Both the position numbers and the translations under genes were made by a program. 64,000 nucleotides of DNA from Bidens hawaiensis (taxonomy: Eukaryota; Streptophyta; Magnoliopsida; Asterales; Asteraceae), in assembly GCA_021521415.1 (NCBI GenBank), contig JAIQDT010003784.1:1-64000 (forward strand). The letters are read 5' to 3'. Shown here one piece after another: positions 21,848 to 33,373 of this stretch. The first letter of the stretch is position 1. Each line of letters starts with the position of its first letter. The notes beneath the pieces were generated by a model, which saw only the letters and a program-made list of their open reading frames with translations, was not told the DNA's origin and did no database searches.

Positions 21848-23014
21848 TGACATGTTAGGATTTATTAATAAGAGTAATCTTGTCGAATGAAAATCTGTCT
21901 GGATAGTTTACCTGCTGTATTACTTGAATTGTCATAAAAAGTGCATAACCGATCGATGTTTGCTATGTTTTGACCAAATTGCCCTTGTGGGGGATAATTG
22001 CGAGTAATGTACAATGTTAATATTTGACACTTAAGTAGTTGTTCACGCATGTAACGTATCACCAACGTGTTTGTCGAGTCGCACTTATTTCACAAACGAA
22101 ACACGAAACGCATCTCATGCATAAGTTGTATCTGTCGAGTCTAGGGACTCACTCGTAGTTTAAATACTTAGAAAATCTCGTTTTTGTTTTTAGAACACTA
22201 GTGATGATTTTCTGTGACGCACATCTTTTCTCGGATCTTTTTGGATATCTTCGCAAACAGTGAGTTTCACGGCCCCTTTTACTCTTTTTAACGCTTTTAT
22301 TTGGGGGGAGATAACATACTCCACGCTTTAGATTTTGTTATTCTTTATACATCACTTGTAAGGCTAAGTGGCAAACATACCAACTAAAGTCCTTCATAAC
22401 ATCGAACCGGTTAATATTTTGATAATAGCGAGTCACTGTTGAGTAGTACTACTGGGTTTGACAAACCCCACCCAACTCTAAACTCGACTGTAGGTCGAGT
22501 GGGTGTAATCTTGGCTAACACATTACCATGGTCGTGGTTGACATGGTGGCAAGGAAACTGATAAACAGTCAACTTCGGTGTCGAACATTTAGTAATACAT
22601 GCTTGATAGGTTAGTTACCTATTGATATATATTTGACTTAACACTATCTGGTAACGCAAAACGCAAAACGTAAACGCAAACGCAAACGCTTTATTTATAA
22701 AAACTTGTGAACTCACCAACCCTGTGTTGACACTTTTAGTATGTTATTCTCAGGTAGGACATGCATTCGCTAAACACCATTGTTTTAAAAACTGCTTTTA
22801 ATTTTTGTCTTGACAACTTGTGTTTTTAAGTCGTCCTGTGTGGCGCAACTGTTTTGGTTTACGATTTATGCTTCCGCATTTTTACTTATGACTTGATGTC
22901 TTGGTTATTTGAAAACTTTGTTTATGGTGTTTATATTATAACTAATGATTCCGATCCTGTTAGTTCACACCCTCTGACGGTAAAACTCCGTTAGTGGATT
23001 TTGAGGGTGTGACA
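21848..23014 (+). repeat. LTR X, right piece
   Basis: Continues LTR X after Tekay-B. It has AACA/GTGAGTTTCACGGCCCC at 22260 and TATTCTCAG/G at 22753, matching the donor and acceptor blocks of the Tekay LTRs. A short AAACGCAAACG repeat is near 22655-22690. The end TTGAGGGTGTGACA is followed by no primer site, so this is a solo LTR or a 3' LTR. Confidence 0.7.
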
Positions 23015-23420
23015 GAAACCAGCCCTCATTCCATCACACTAAGTTCACACAAATCTTTCTCTATCTAAAATACCCCTCTCTCTCTAACCTCGTAAAGCGT
23101 GCCGATCTCCTCATTTTCCGTACCAAAACCCGACGTACCTCGAAATCCGTGCCACACTCTGACAATGTTATCTTGAATAACGTACCATCCCGATAGATTT
23201 GACGCCCAGCCTCGAAGTACGTGCCAACAAGAGATGAAAATTGGTGTGCCTCGATAAACGTGTTGAAGAAGGTATTGATCAAGAAAGCTCGAGAAAAGTA
23301 AAATCGTCGAAGTGCTGTCCAAAAGTCTAGGGTTGTATAAGTGAAACAAGATAGGCATAATGCCCGAATAAAATAATAATAAAATATTAAACGCTTAAAA
23401 CCCTAAGTCGAGGATATACT
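23015..23420 (+). repeat. LTR Y (plus copy), left piece
   Basis: Holds the leader (CACACAAATCTTTC, CTCTCTCTCTAACCTCG) and phrases such as CCTCGAAGTACGTGCC and GGCATAATGCCCGAATAAA that recur in reverse complement at 54060-54480. The promoter part is missing here, as expected if LTR X inserted into it. It resumes at 36381 after copia-1. The small frames on the minus strand here have no support as genes. Confidence 0.75.
23416..23420. other. Target-site duplicate ATACT, left of copia-1
   Basis: ATACT directly precedes the TG of the copia-1 5' LTR and is repeated at 36376-36380. Confidence 0.92.
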
Positions 23421-23737
23421 TGTTAAGCCTAGTTTTATGGTTTGAACTTATTTTATACTTAGTTGGGCTTGGGTTTTGGGTGCATGTGTAAACCGAGAAC
23501 ACTTATTTGTTCTCGTTGGGCTTTTTGGTGTTTGGGCCGGCTTAGTGCTTGCTTTGCCTATATATAGTCTAGATCATGTATAGGAAAAGGTTGTTGACTT
23601 CCAGTTTATGTTCGTTTGTATTGTAAGTGCTTAAGGACCCGACGTATTCAATAATATACGTGTCTTTTGAAGCAATTTCGTGTGTTTTTGAAGCAATTCC
23701 GTGTTATATTACTTGTTAAGCAATTCCGGGACTTACA
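23421..23737 (+). repeat. 5' LTR of copia-1
   Basis: Starts TGTTAAGCCTAG, ends CGGGACTTACA. TATA box TATATATAG at 23559-23567. Contains the inverted pair CGAGAAC ... GTTCTCG (about 23494-23515), the same word that is arrayed in the leader and before the post-pol ORF. Its last 70 bp are rearranged relative to the 3' LTR. Confidence 0.93.
23559..23567 (+). promoter_or_regulatory. TATA box of copia-1 LTR
   Basis: CCTATATATAGTC, present also at 36143-36151 in the 3' LTR, in the usual position for U3. Confidence 0.7.
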
Positions 23738-23739
23738 AT

Positions 23740-23750
23740 TGGTATCAGAG
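23740..23750 (+). other. Primer-binding site of copia-1
   Basis: TGGTATCAGAG, two nt after the LTR end; matches initiator Met-tRNA. Confidence 0.9.
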
Positions 23751-24391
23751 TCTTAGAACTTTTCAGGCTCGTTATTGTGATATCAACGATTCGAGAACAG
23801 CCTTTACGGTGGTTATTTTGTGTTTTCCGACGAGAGTCTGATCGGAGAAGAAGATTGATATATCTTGGGTAAAGATTGGACTTAATTTGGAAATTAAATC
23901 AAATCCCATTTTATTTGGAAGTTTGTTACAGTCTGGCTGACCATTGGGTGTGAATACATTAGTTCTCGGCTGAGCAGTGTGTTTGGTGATTACCTGTTCT
24001 CGGCAACACGTAGTACTCGGCCAAGAGTAGTTCACGGCTGGGATTATTACCTGTTCTCGGCTCAGCAGTGTGTTCGGTGATTACCTGTTCTCGGCAACTC
24101 GTAGTTCTCGGCCAAGAGTAGTTCTCGGCTGGGATTATTATCTGTTCTCGGTCAATCCTTGGTCAACTCCTGAGTTTTGTTTTGGTCAACATTTGTGTTC
24201 TCGGCAAAAGATTTGGTCAACGATTCAGTTTTCGGTCAACCCTTGGTCAAAATCTGAGCTTTCGGTCAACATAAGTGTTCTCGGCCCAGTCTACTGTTTT
24301 GGGCCTGCTCCTCTTGAACTTACTGGGCTTAAATTTTAATTGGACTTACAATATCCAATCAGTAACCATTTTGAAAAGGCACAATTAACTA
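23751..24391 (+). repeat. copia-1 leader with GTTCTCGG array
   Basis: About a dozen GTTCTCGG(Y) words or close variants, often followed by CAA or CAAC, lie at 23960-24295. An 88-bp unit (GGTGATTACCTGTTCTCGGC...) is tandemly duplicated around 23975-24150. Open frames across it arise from the repeat. The same word recurs in the LTR and in 32460-33190. Confidence 0.85.
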
Positions 24392-27300
24392 ATGGCAGCA
24401 ATTCAACCAACTCGTCACTTCACCAAGAACTTGACTCCATCATAGGCACTGCTACTCGTATACCCCGTTTGTTATCCCACGAGGGTTTTAGTGAGTGGAA
24501 ATTCCGTTTCGAACATTATGCTAAAATGAAAGACTCAAATATTTGGAAAAGTATCGTGAGGGGACCTCAAAGGATCACCTATCAAAGGGATGGTTCAACT
24601 GAGGTTCTTGTGAAACCGGTTGCTCAATACGATGACGATGATTTTGCAAAAGTTGAAGAAGATGAGAAAGCCTTATCAACTCTAACCATGGCACTCTCAC
24701 CCGAGATTGCCCTTCAGTTTAGAGAGCTCCAATCAGCTAAGGAGTTGTGGGCCGCACTGATAGAAGTTTATGAGGGTAATGAGGATATGAAGAGAAGTCG
24801 TCAGGATTTGCTGCGACAAAAGTTTAATATGTTTAATCACGTTCTGGGAGAGACACTGGAATCCCAGCTTCAAAGGTTTATATCCCTCGTGACTGAAATG
24901 AGAACCACTGGAATCTTTCTACAAACCTCGGAGATTAACAATAAGTTGGTGAACTCTCTGCCAAAGAATTGGGACATGCATGTTGCAGTCATTAAAAAGA
25001 CCAAAGACCTTAACAGAAGAGCATGACTGAAATGATTGCAACCATTAAGGTCTGCGATATGGATGATAAACAGTGGGCAATAAATCATGCTAGCTCTTAT
25101 AGCGCTGCTGGATATAACGTTGCCTCTAACAGTTCCCTCATGTCTCAAGATAGCTTCTCACTATTCAAGCCCTCTCAACTACCACCATAGGGAAACTTTC
25201 AGATGTTCTCGTCCACCCTCGGTCAATCATCGTCATCAAATTCCCCTAATCCAGCTCCAGTATTTTTTACCAAATCTGGTCAGTCTGCCAGTGATTCTGG
25301 CAAAACCACTCCTAGTGTAAACTCCAGCCAGATTCCCACTATATCTAAAGAAACTCAAGAAAATATTGCTCTAATGGCGGGATTTATGAATGGCTATCAT
25401 GCATTTCTGGCCGGAGACTTGGTTCAACCAGTGGTTACTGCTGAACTTGATCAGATTCATCCCGATGATGTTGAAGAAATGGATATATCGTGGCAAATTG
25501 CCATGGCAGTTTTCCGTGCAAAGAAGTTTACTAAGAGGACTGGTAGAAATAACTGGAACATGCCTAATAACCAAAAGGTGGGTTTTAACAAAGAGACACT
25601 CAGATGTTACAACTATCACAAGCCGGGTCATTTTGCTCGTGAATGTACTAATCTAGCTAAGGAAGGAAATACTGAAAGGGCCTTGGTTCCAGTTGGAAGT
25701 GCTCGGGGTGAAGCTGGAGGTAGTTCTGGAAATGGTGAGAGAGGTATGGTTGCTCAAACGTTCTTATGGGAAGGTCAGATGGCTGCGCTGAACATTGGAA
25801 ATCAAACTGCTAATTTCACAACAGTTGAGGAATCTGAAGAGAAGAACACTGCTGAGGAGAAGGTCAAGGAGCTCCAGTTTGCATACATGGTGTTCACTTC
25901 TCCGGATTCATCTGAGGTACGTTTTCAACCATGTTCTTAAATTGTGGTGAGAAGATAGAAATGTATCAACATCATAATGATAGTCTAATCAGAGATATGG
26001 AAAGAAGAAAATCTGAAAACTTCAAACTTAAGAAAAATGAAAAAGGTTTTCTAGACAAAATAGAATCTCTTAACAAAGACATTAAAAAACTTAAGTCTGA
26101 TTTTAGCATAAAAAGCTGTCATTATCTTGATGCTAAACAAGAAATCGCTGAGTTGACTGCTAAACTGGAAACCGCCAAATCTGAAATTTTAAATTTGACT
26201 AGCATGTTTGAAAAGGCTGAACCTGATTTTAAGAAATTCGATGGGTCCACTAAAGTTGTCAACTCAATGATTGAGAATCAGTTGTGGTGGAAGGAAAATG
26301 AAGGTGAGGGGATAGGATTCAGTCAAGTTCCCCCACCATACAACCACAACTATGTTCCTACTCCTGTTACCAAAGAAAAGGAAGAAAAGGTAAAGGATTT
26401 GAAGTACGGTAAACAAGATAAAGGTGAGGGGACTGGTTTTACTAATGCCGGTTCATCTACTTCAAGTATGAATGATTCTAACGTGTCTACTTCATGTGCA
26501 GAAAAATTAATTGTGAAGGAGTGGACTGATGAGGATGACGACCCTTGTTTTGATTTTGATAATAATTTTATTTCTAATGTTTCTTTAGAACTTCCTGTTT
26601 TGAATTCTGTTATTCCGACTGTTTGTGTGGGCTCTGTTTTAAAGAGCAAGGATACTTGTGTGATTGATTCAGTTGAAACTTTAAATTCTAATAATGTGAT
26701 TTCTAATAAAAACAAAATTTCAAAAAATTCAAAAACATCAGAAAAATATGTTGCACCTAAGTTTGTCAAGGAAGGATGCTCTAATGACAAACAAGATGAT
26801 AAGTTCAAAAAGGAAAATGTGAATTCTCGCAAATCTAAGCAGACTGGTCCACACAACCAGTCCAGACAAGGAGCTGACCAGAGTAATTTTTTTATAAAAC
26901 GTCAGACATGTTTTAACTGTGGCACTCCTGGTCATATTGCCTGAAACTGTCCACATCGTCTGTACATTCCATACTATGGATTTTATTAAAGGAATATACA
27001 TAATGCATATAGGCAAAGGTTTAGACATTATTCGGCTAGTTCCTTTGACTATGATTAGAATCGAAACAAATCTGGCAGGTTTAGTCCTCATCAGACCAAA
27101 CCCAACATGATCAAAAGAAGGGTTAGTAAGGGTGTTTCAACTTCAAAATCTCATATAAACACTAACACTAGACCTAAACAGGAGAAGAAGACGGTTTCAT
27201 CTAATTATTCTACATCTAAAACACCGGAGATCATGACAACCATTCATACTTATAATTCCAAATCTTACAGACATAAATGGTTGCCTAGGTCTCCTGCAAA

Positions 27301-30300
27301 AGCATCAAATCACTATATTTTTGATGATCAAAAGGATATGTCATGGCAGTCAGTGTCGACCATAGATGAGTCAGGGTCACCCAGTGTAAGCATGGACTGG
27401 GTACCAAAATCTAATTAATCCCGCGCTTCGTGCAGGGACAGCTATGGTGGAATATCATCAGACCTTGGTATGTTGATAGTGGTTGTTCCAGGCACATGAC
27501 AGGGGACATCACCCAGCTACACGATATTCATACTTTTATTGGTGGGTATGTGTCCTTTTCGGGAGGAGAGAAAGGAAAAATCATTAAAAGGGTACTGTAA
27601 GTAATGGTGTGTTGAAGTTTGAAAATGTCAATTTTGTTCCAGAATTGAAGCACAGTCTTTTAAGCGTGTCACAAATCTTTGACAAAGATTTTTCAACTCA
27701 TTTTACTAAAAAGGAGTGCTTAATTCTGAAACCAGGTATAATTATACCAGAAGAATGGATTCTTGTTCGATCACAACGAAAAGACAATGCTTATGTGATC
27801 GACATGAACCAAAATGTTCCTGACGACATAACATGCTTGTTTTCAAAAGTGTCAGAACATAATGTGATGCTTTGGCATCGTCGGCTTGGTCATGCTAATA
27901 ATAAAAATCTAAATCGTCTTGCTAAAAACAATTTAGTGCGTGGTATACCAATCAAAGATTTTGTGACTGTTGAAAAATGTGTGGCTTGCGCTTTGGGAAA
28001 ACATCATCGAAAATCTCATAAGCCTAAGTTAATTAATACCATCTCGTCAGTCTTTCAGTTACTTCATATGGACCTCTTTGGGCTAGTTCATGTTTTAATC
28101 TTGTCTCGTAGTTTTTATTGTCTTGTTATTACTGATGATTACTCACGTTTCACATGGGTGTTTTTCCTGTCAAATAAGAGTGAAACTGCAGATCTAACCA
28201 AGAAGTTTGTGGTATTAATGGAGAATCAACTGAATCTAAAGCTGAAAGGAGTCAGGTGTGACAATGGAACGGAATTCAAGAATGCAGTTCTATATCATTT
28301 TTGCTCAGAAAAGGGGGTGCTTGGTTAGTACAACGCTCCAAGGAAACCGCAACAAAGTGGTGTCACTGAAAGAAGAAACAGAACCTTGATCGAGGCAGCG
28401 AGAACGATGTTATGTGAATCCAAATTGCCATTGTTTTTCTTGGCCGAAGCCATCAATACGGCCTGTTATGTTCAGAACGAGTGATAATCAATAAGACTAA
28501 TTTGAAGACTCCGTATGAGATCGTTTATGGTCATCAACCTACAGTCGCAAATTTCAGAGCCTTCGGGTGTCCGTTCACGTTGCTAAATCTTGAAACCACT
28601 CCAAAGTTTGGAGCTGCAGTAGATGAGTGTTACTTCGTTAGATATGCGGGAAATACAGCTTACAGGGACTACAACAAGTCCACTAAACAGATTATAGAAT
28701 CTTATGAAGTTCATTGGCTAGAAGAAAATGAGACTGATGCTCGTGTTGGTCCTGATTGGTTATTCGACTACAATGAATTCTTCAAGCCTGTTAATATGTT
28801 TCCAGTCATCATCACAGACTCTCAAGGTGGTTCCACGGTGTAGATTACTCAAGACAGTTCTCAATCACTGTCTCAGGTTTCTCCGTCACTGGATGATGGG
28901 ATTATTGAGATGACTAGTTCTCCGACCACAACCGATAATCAGCCTATCCAATCTTCAGAGACCGATCATTCACAACCAATCTCGTCAGAGAATATTGCCA
29001 ATGTTGAGGGGGAGAGTTCTGTTCGTCAGATATTCGGGAGCACATTATTTCCCTACACCATTCCAGATGAATATGTTGCCGGCACCTCGTACTCTCACAG
29101 CACAGCAACGTCTGGATGGACAAACCCACTCACTGATTCTAGGGAGAACGTAACAAATCTTCAACCTAACAGTGAGGTTTATGATCAGCTAATTCCGTCA
29201 AGAATCCGAAAGAATCATCTGATTGAAAACATCATAGGTCCCATTGAAGCAGGTGTGTCCACCAGAAGTCAGACCAGACATATAAACAGTTGTATGTTTT
29301 CCGGTGTCATATCTCAAATCGAGCCAAAGAATGTTGAAATGGCGCTTCAAGAACCTAGTTGGGTTAACGCCATGCATGAAGAACTGAATCAATTTGATAA
29401 GTTGAAAGTATGGAGATTGGTTAAACTGCCAGAAGGGAAGAAAGCTCTTGATACAAGATGGGCATTTAGAATCAAGCAAGATGACACCGGGGTTATTGTT
29501 CGTAATAAGGCTCGACTAGTAGTTCGCGGGTTTCGCCAGGTAGAAGGGTTAGATTACATAGAAGTCTATGCTCCAGTGGCTAGACTTGAGGCAATTAGAA
29601 TTTTTCTGGCATACGCGTCGTATATGGGCTTCACAGTATATCAGATGGATGTTAAAACCGCGTTTTTGTACGGGGAGGTCAAAGAAGAAATTTATGTTGA
29701 TCAGCCACCAGGTTTCGTTCACTCTAAGAAGCCAAATCATGTTTACAAGTTAGACAAGGCTCTGTACGGGTTACATCAGGCTCCACGGGCGTGGTATGCT
29801 ACACTGACCACACACCTACTTGACCACGGCTACAAGCGGGGAACAATTGATCGAACCTTGTTCCGGAAAACAGTCGGAAAGGATTTGATTCTGGTCCAGA
29901 TTTATGTTGATGACATCATCTTCGGTTCCACCAGTGCTGACTTGTGCAAAGAATTTGAAGGCGTTATGAAGAAAAGATTTGAGATGAGCTCGTTGGGTGA
30001 AATGACAACATTTCTGGGGTTACAGGTTCGGCAAAGTCCAACGGCAATTCTGTTACATCAACGAAAGTATGTTGAAGATATGCTGGCTAAGTATGAACTT
30101 CAAGATTCAAAGAGTGCTAATACTCCAATGGCAGAAAGACCACTATTGTCGTCTGATCCTGAAGGGAGTCCCGTAGATCAAACATACAATCGATCGATGA
30201 TCGGGTCTCTGATGTATCTTACAGCCAGCCGTCCCGACATAATGTTCGCTGTCTGACAATGTGCTCGCTTCCAGGCTAATCCTAAACTCTCTCATTTAAT

Positions 30301-30849
30301 TGCTGTTAAACGTATTTTTAGATATCTGAAGGGACATTCGAAGTTAGGTCTTTGGTATCCCAAACAATCAGAATTTGATCTTTATACTTTTGCTGATAGA
30401 AATTATGATGGAGATGACATTGACAGGAAATCCACGTCAGCTGGCTGCCAGTTTCTAGGAGATCGGCTCATTTCATGGCAGTATAAGAAACAACAAACAG
30501 TGTCTACTTCAACAGCCGAAGCAGAGTATGTTGCTGCATCCGCTTGCTGCTCTCAGGTTATCTGGATGCAAAATCAGTTGTTGGATTACGGTTTGGAATT
30601 TCTTAACATTCCTATTTTCTATGATAATGATGCAGCCATTGCTATTGTGAAAAACCCAGTCCAACATTCTAAAACCAAGCACATCGATATTAAAATTCAT
30701 TTTATACGTGACTGTTTCGATTGAAAATTGATTCATCTTGAACAGTTCCACACAGATAATAACGTGGCGGACCTATTTACAAAACCGGTCGGGACAGCAA
30801 AATTTAAAGTGCTTGTGAGTTTTCTTAAAATGCTACGGTTCGAGGATTG
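24392..30849 (+). pseudogene. copia-1 gag-pol, decayed
   Basis: Gag probably starts at ATG 24392 with a frameshift within ten codons, then reads LDSIIGTATRIPRLL. Knuckle 1 (25605-25648) has lost a Cys (CYNY); knuckle 2 (26909-26950) contains a stop at 26942. A Lys/Glu-rich coiled coil lies between them. Then protease WYVDSGCSRHMTGD (27465-27506), integrase zinc finger (LWHRRLGH ... CVACALGKHH), integrase core DDYSR and CDNGTEF, RT with intact YVDD (29903-29914), and RNase H with STAEAEY and QHSKTKH, ending LRFED at 30849. Frameshifts lie near 24405, 25020, 25930, 27600 and 28480; stops include 25188, 26942, 28326, 28841, 30254 and 30722. Order integrase-RT is the copia order. Confidence 0.92.
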
Positions 30850-32520
30850 AGTCTTTTTGGGAATAAATTTGTACATTTTTTGTTAGTTTTTGCACAAATT
30901 TAAGGGGAGAAAAATCAAAAAGACAAAAATAGTGTGTGTGCATTGAAAAATCGTTGAAAAATCAATATATCAAAAATAGTGTGTGTGCGTTGTCTTCATT
31001 TATAAAAAAAATTATTTGAGTTTTTCAAGGTTCATTTTCGCTTAAAATTATGGCGGTTGCTCAAGTTTGAAGGACATATACTTGTATATGGTTGGTCCGG
31101 TGTTCTACTTTTAGCTTCACAGGATAGCCATTTACCTAATGACTGAAAGCACCCGGGGCGATTATGATATGTTTTTGTGTTTCGTGTTCTTTCACTTAAA
31201 ATTATGTCGGTAACTCTGAGTTGGAAGGACATGTGTTTTCATGCATGTTTGATCCGGTTAACCACTTGTGGTTACAATGGATAGCCATTAACCTGAAAGC
31301 TTAAAGTGACCGGGGTGACTGAATGCTTAACACGTGTGTTTTACTTAACTCTCCGGGAAGTGATATTACAATTCAGTTAATAGCTTTTTATAAGCTTTAA
31401 AAATTTTCAAATGGAAATTGATCCAACCTTTTGGAAAGTGATAGATAAATTGTTTCTGTGTTCCTAACGGGTGAAGTTATTAAGCTTAAAAGGCTTTACA
31501 ACAGTCATTGATGTGTATGGTACTTTCCACGATGCGTAAAAGTTAAAGTGATATAAACTAAATTTGCTAAACTTAATGTGGAGAGTCATTTTGAAGACAG
31601 GTGCATGTCTCTAGATACATCTCTCCGAATGATAGGCAGAAAAGCAATTACCCAGTCATACACAAGCCCGCTAGTGTCTTGATCACCAAAAATATTGTAT
31701 AGTCAAGCTATTGTTAATATTATTATTATTAAAAAAATAAAAAATAAAAAAATTTGATTGAAGTTATCTATGTTTATTAAAGCTATCTCTTTATCAAGGC
31801 TTAAAGGGTCAAACTAGAACTACAGAGATGGGGGCACACAAGTAAGTCCTGTCATGTCTCGAATGAAAGGCTTGTCAGTTTACTGGCACTAAGTCCAACG
31901 TTCAAACTTAAAACTAAGCCTGCTTTGTATAAAATTATTTTGATCAAGCACTCGGGGGTTGGAGTCAAATTGGGGTGATCTGGGGAAAGCCAAATATGCT
32001 TTGAGAAGAGATAGGAGGCATCACAGGTCCATGAGTGATGTCCATCTAAGCTTTATGCCTAACTGAACCTTAATCATATCACTGATGCGATGAAAGATCA
32101 TGCTAAGTATGGGATACACGCTATCAATTTGTCTCTTAATGTCATAATAACACTGAACATAAATCCTTGTGACAGCCTCTTAAACGATATGATTCCATGT
32201 TCGGATCTTTTCATAAAAGGGCGGCAGCTTTACGAAGAACTGAAATTTGATCCAGACGTTAAATAAAGGGAGTTGTTTGTGCGTGAAAATTTATTTCTGT
32301 TTTTATTTTATTTTATTTTATTTTATACTGTCTTGGGTAATTTTATCTTTCTTCGAAATTACTCTCCTCGAAACGTTTGTGTAAATGGTGCTTCTCTTAA
32401 ACTTGGTTTTGAAAGATCTGGTAATGGGTCATGAGTCCAGTTGGACTGGTGTTTGGTGTTCGGCTTAGTTTGAGCCCACAAAGAGTTTTCGGCCCACAAA
32501 GAGTTTTCGGTCTACTGAGT
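30850..32520 (+). other. copia-1 post-pol non-coding region, conserved in copia-2
   Basis: No ORF. A purine tract TTAAGGGGAGAAAA (30899-30912) lies just after pol. A diverged tandem pair of about 160 bp (units near 31037 and 31194, each with ACTTAAAATTATG-like and GGATAGCCATT words) follows. The stretch 31400-32270 is clearly homologous to 55370-56850 of copia-2: AATTGATCCAACC, CTTAATGTGGAGA, ATGATAGGCAGAAAAG, CCAGTCATACAC, GGGGTGATCTGG and GATCTTTTCA are shared almost unchanged. Confidence 0.85.
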
Positions 32521-32524
32521 TTGA

Positions 32525-32532
32525 TATAAATA
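32525..32532 (+). promoter_or_regulatory. Internal promoter before the copia-1 post-pol ORF
   Basis: GATATAAATATCC contains TATAAATA. It is preceded by two TTTTCGGCCCA/TTTTCGGTC repeats and followed by a pyrimidine-rich leader (TTTCTCTTTCTCATTTTT, ACAAACTCCTCTC). This is a typical plant promoter layout, placed between pol and the 3' ORF. Confidence 0.6.
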
Positions 32533-32675
32533 TCCAAAGGGTTTCTCTTTCTCATTTTTATTATTTTACTCATCACAAACTCCTCTCAGCCGAGATCCTC
32601 CTCTATAATACTCCTTGCCGAGATCAAAACCTTCTTCACTAATCAAAGTTTCAAGATTGTTTTTGTGATTCGCAG

Positions 32676-33371
32676 GTACTGGATATGGTTATATGAGGTT
32701 TACATATCACTAAGACCTACTGTTGTGCTCTCACAAACTGCTCTTACGGATGATTTGTTGAACTGACCATTGGTGGTATGAGTAATTGGGCTGTTGATGG
32801 ATATATTAGCTTTGATTTGGGGTTTTCGGTTGATCTTAACCAGTTTGTTGCAGGTTTAATGGTGGTTTTAGGGATCTCGGTGGGATTGAAGGCGATTACT
32901 CGTTTCCCGAGGTGGAATCCAAAAGGGTTTTCTGTCCACAGCTGTGATGGAGTTCTCGGTTAACTTTCGTTGACCGAGAACTCCCTATCATGACAGAAAA
33001 TTTTGTTCTCGGACAAATCTTGACCGAGAACCTCTGTTCTCGGTTAAATACTGACCGAGAACCCCCTATCATGACAGAAAACTTTGTTTTCGGCCAAATC
33101 GTGACCGAGAACCTTAGTTCTTGGAAACTCTTATTAACTTTTGTTGACCGATAACTAAATTGTTGACCGAGAACCTAACTGTTTGACCGAGATCCCTCTT
33201 GCTGGGCCTAATTCTTACTGATTGGGCCCAAACCTTCATAGTGGCTACCTGAAGAGTTTTTATTCAAGCTTCTCTTAGTCTAATAACTAAAGATTTTTAC
33301 CATTTATGAACAAATTGTTGATCTATGTCAAGATAATTTAATTATTATCTAACTTGTTAAGTTTGGTGCAG
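32676..33371 (+). other. Candidate 5'-UTR intron before copia-1 post-pol ORF
   Basis: Donor TTCGCAG/GTACTGG at 32676; acceptor TTGGTGCAG/AT at 33371, with CTAAC at 33349-33353, 18 nt upstream, a good branch-point position. The ATG of the 3' ORF is two nt after the acceptor. A parallel intron lies before the same gene in copia-2. Confidence 0.6.
32940..33195 (+). repeat. GTTCTCGG / CCGAGAAC inverted-word array
   Basis: Words TTCTCGGTTAA and TTGACCGAGAAC alternate, forming short inverted pairs such as GTTCTCGGT ... ACCGAGAAC (32951-32981). A roughly 80-bp unit containing CCCTATCATGACAGAAAA is duplicated. It lies inside the candidate intron and matches the leader and LTR words. Confidence 0.85.
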
Positions 33372-33373
33372 AT

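Noticed and set aside
23061..23358. Minus-strand frames over LTR Y leader as a gene
   Set aside because: The homologous stretch at 54060-54480 does not keep these frames, and the region matches an LTR leader.
24070..24339. 89-codon frame before gag of copia-1
   Set aside because: Spans the GTTCTCGG repeat units; no conservation seen in copia-2.
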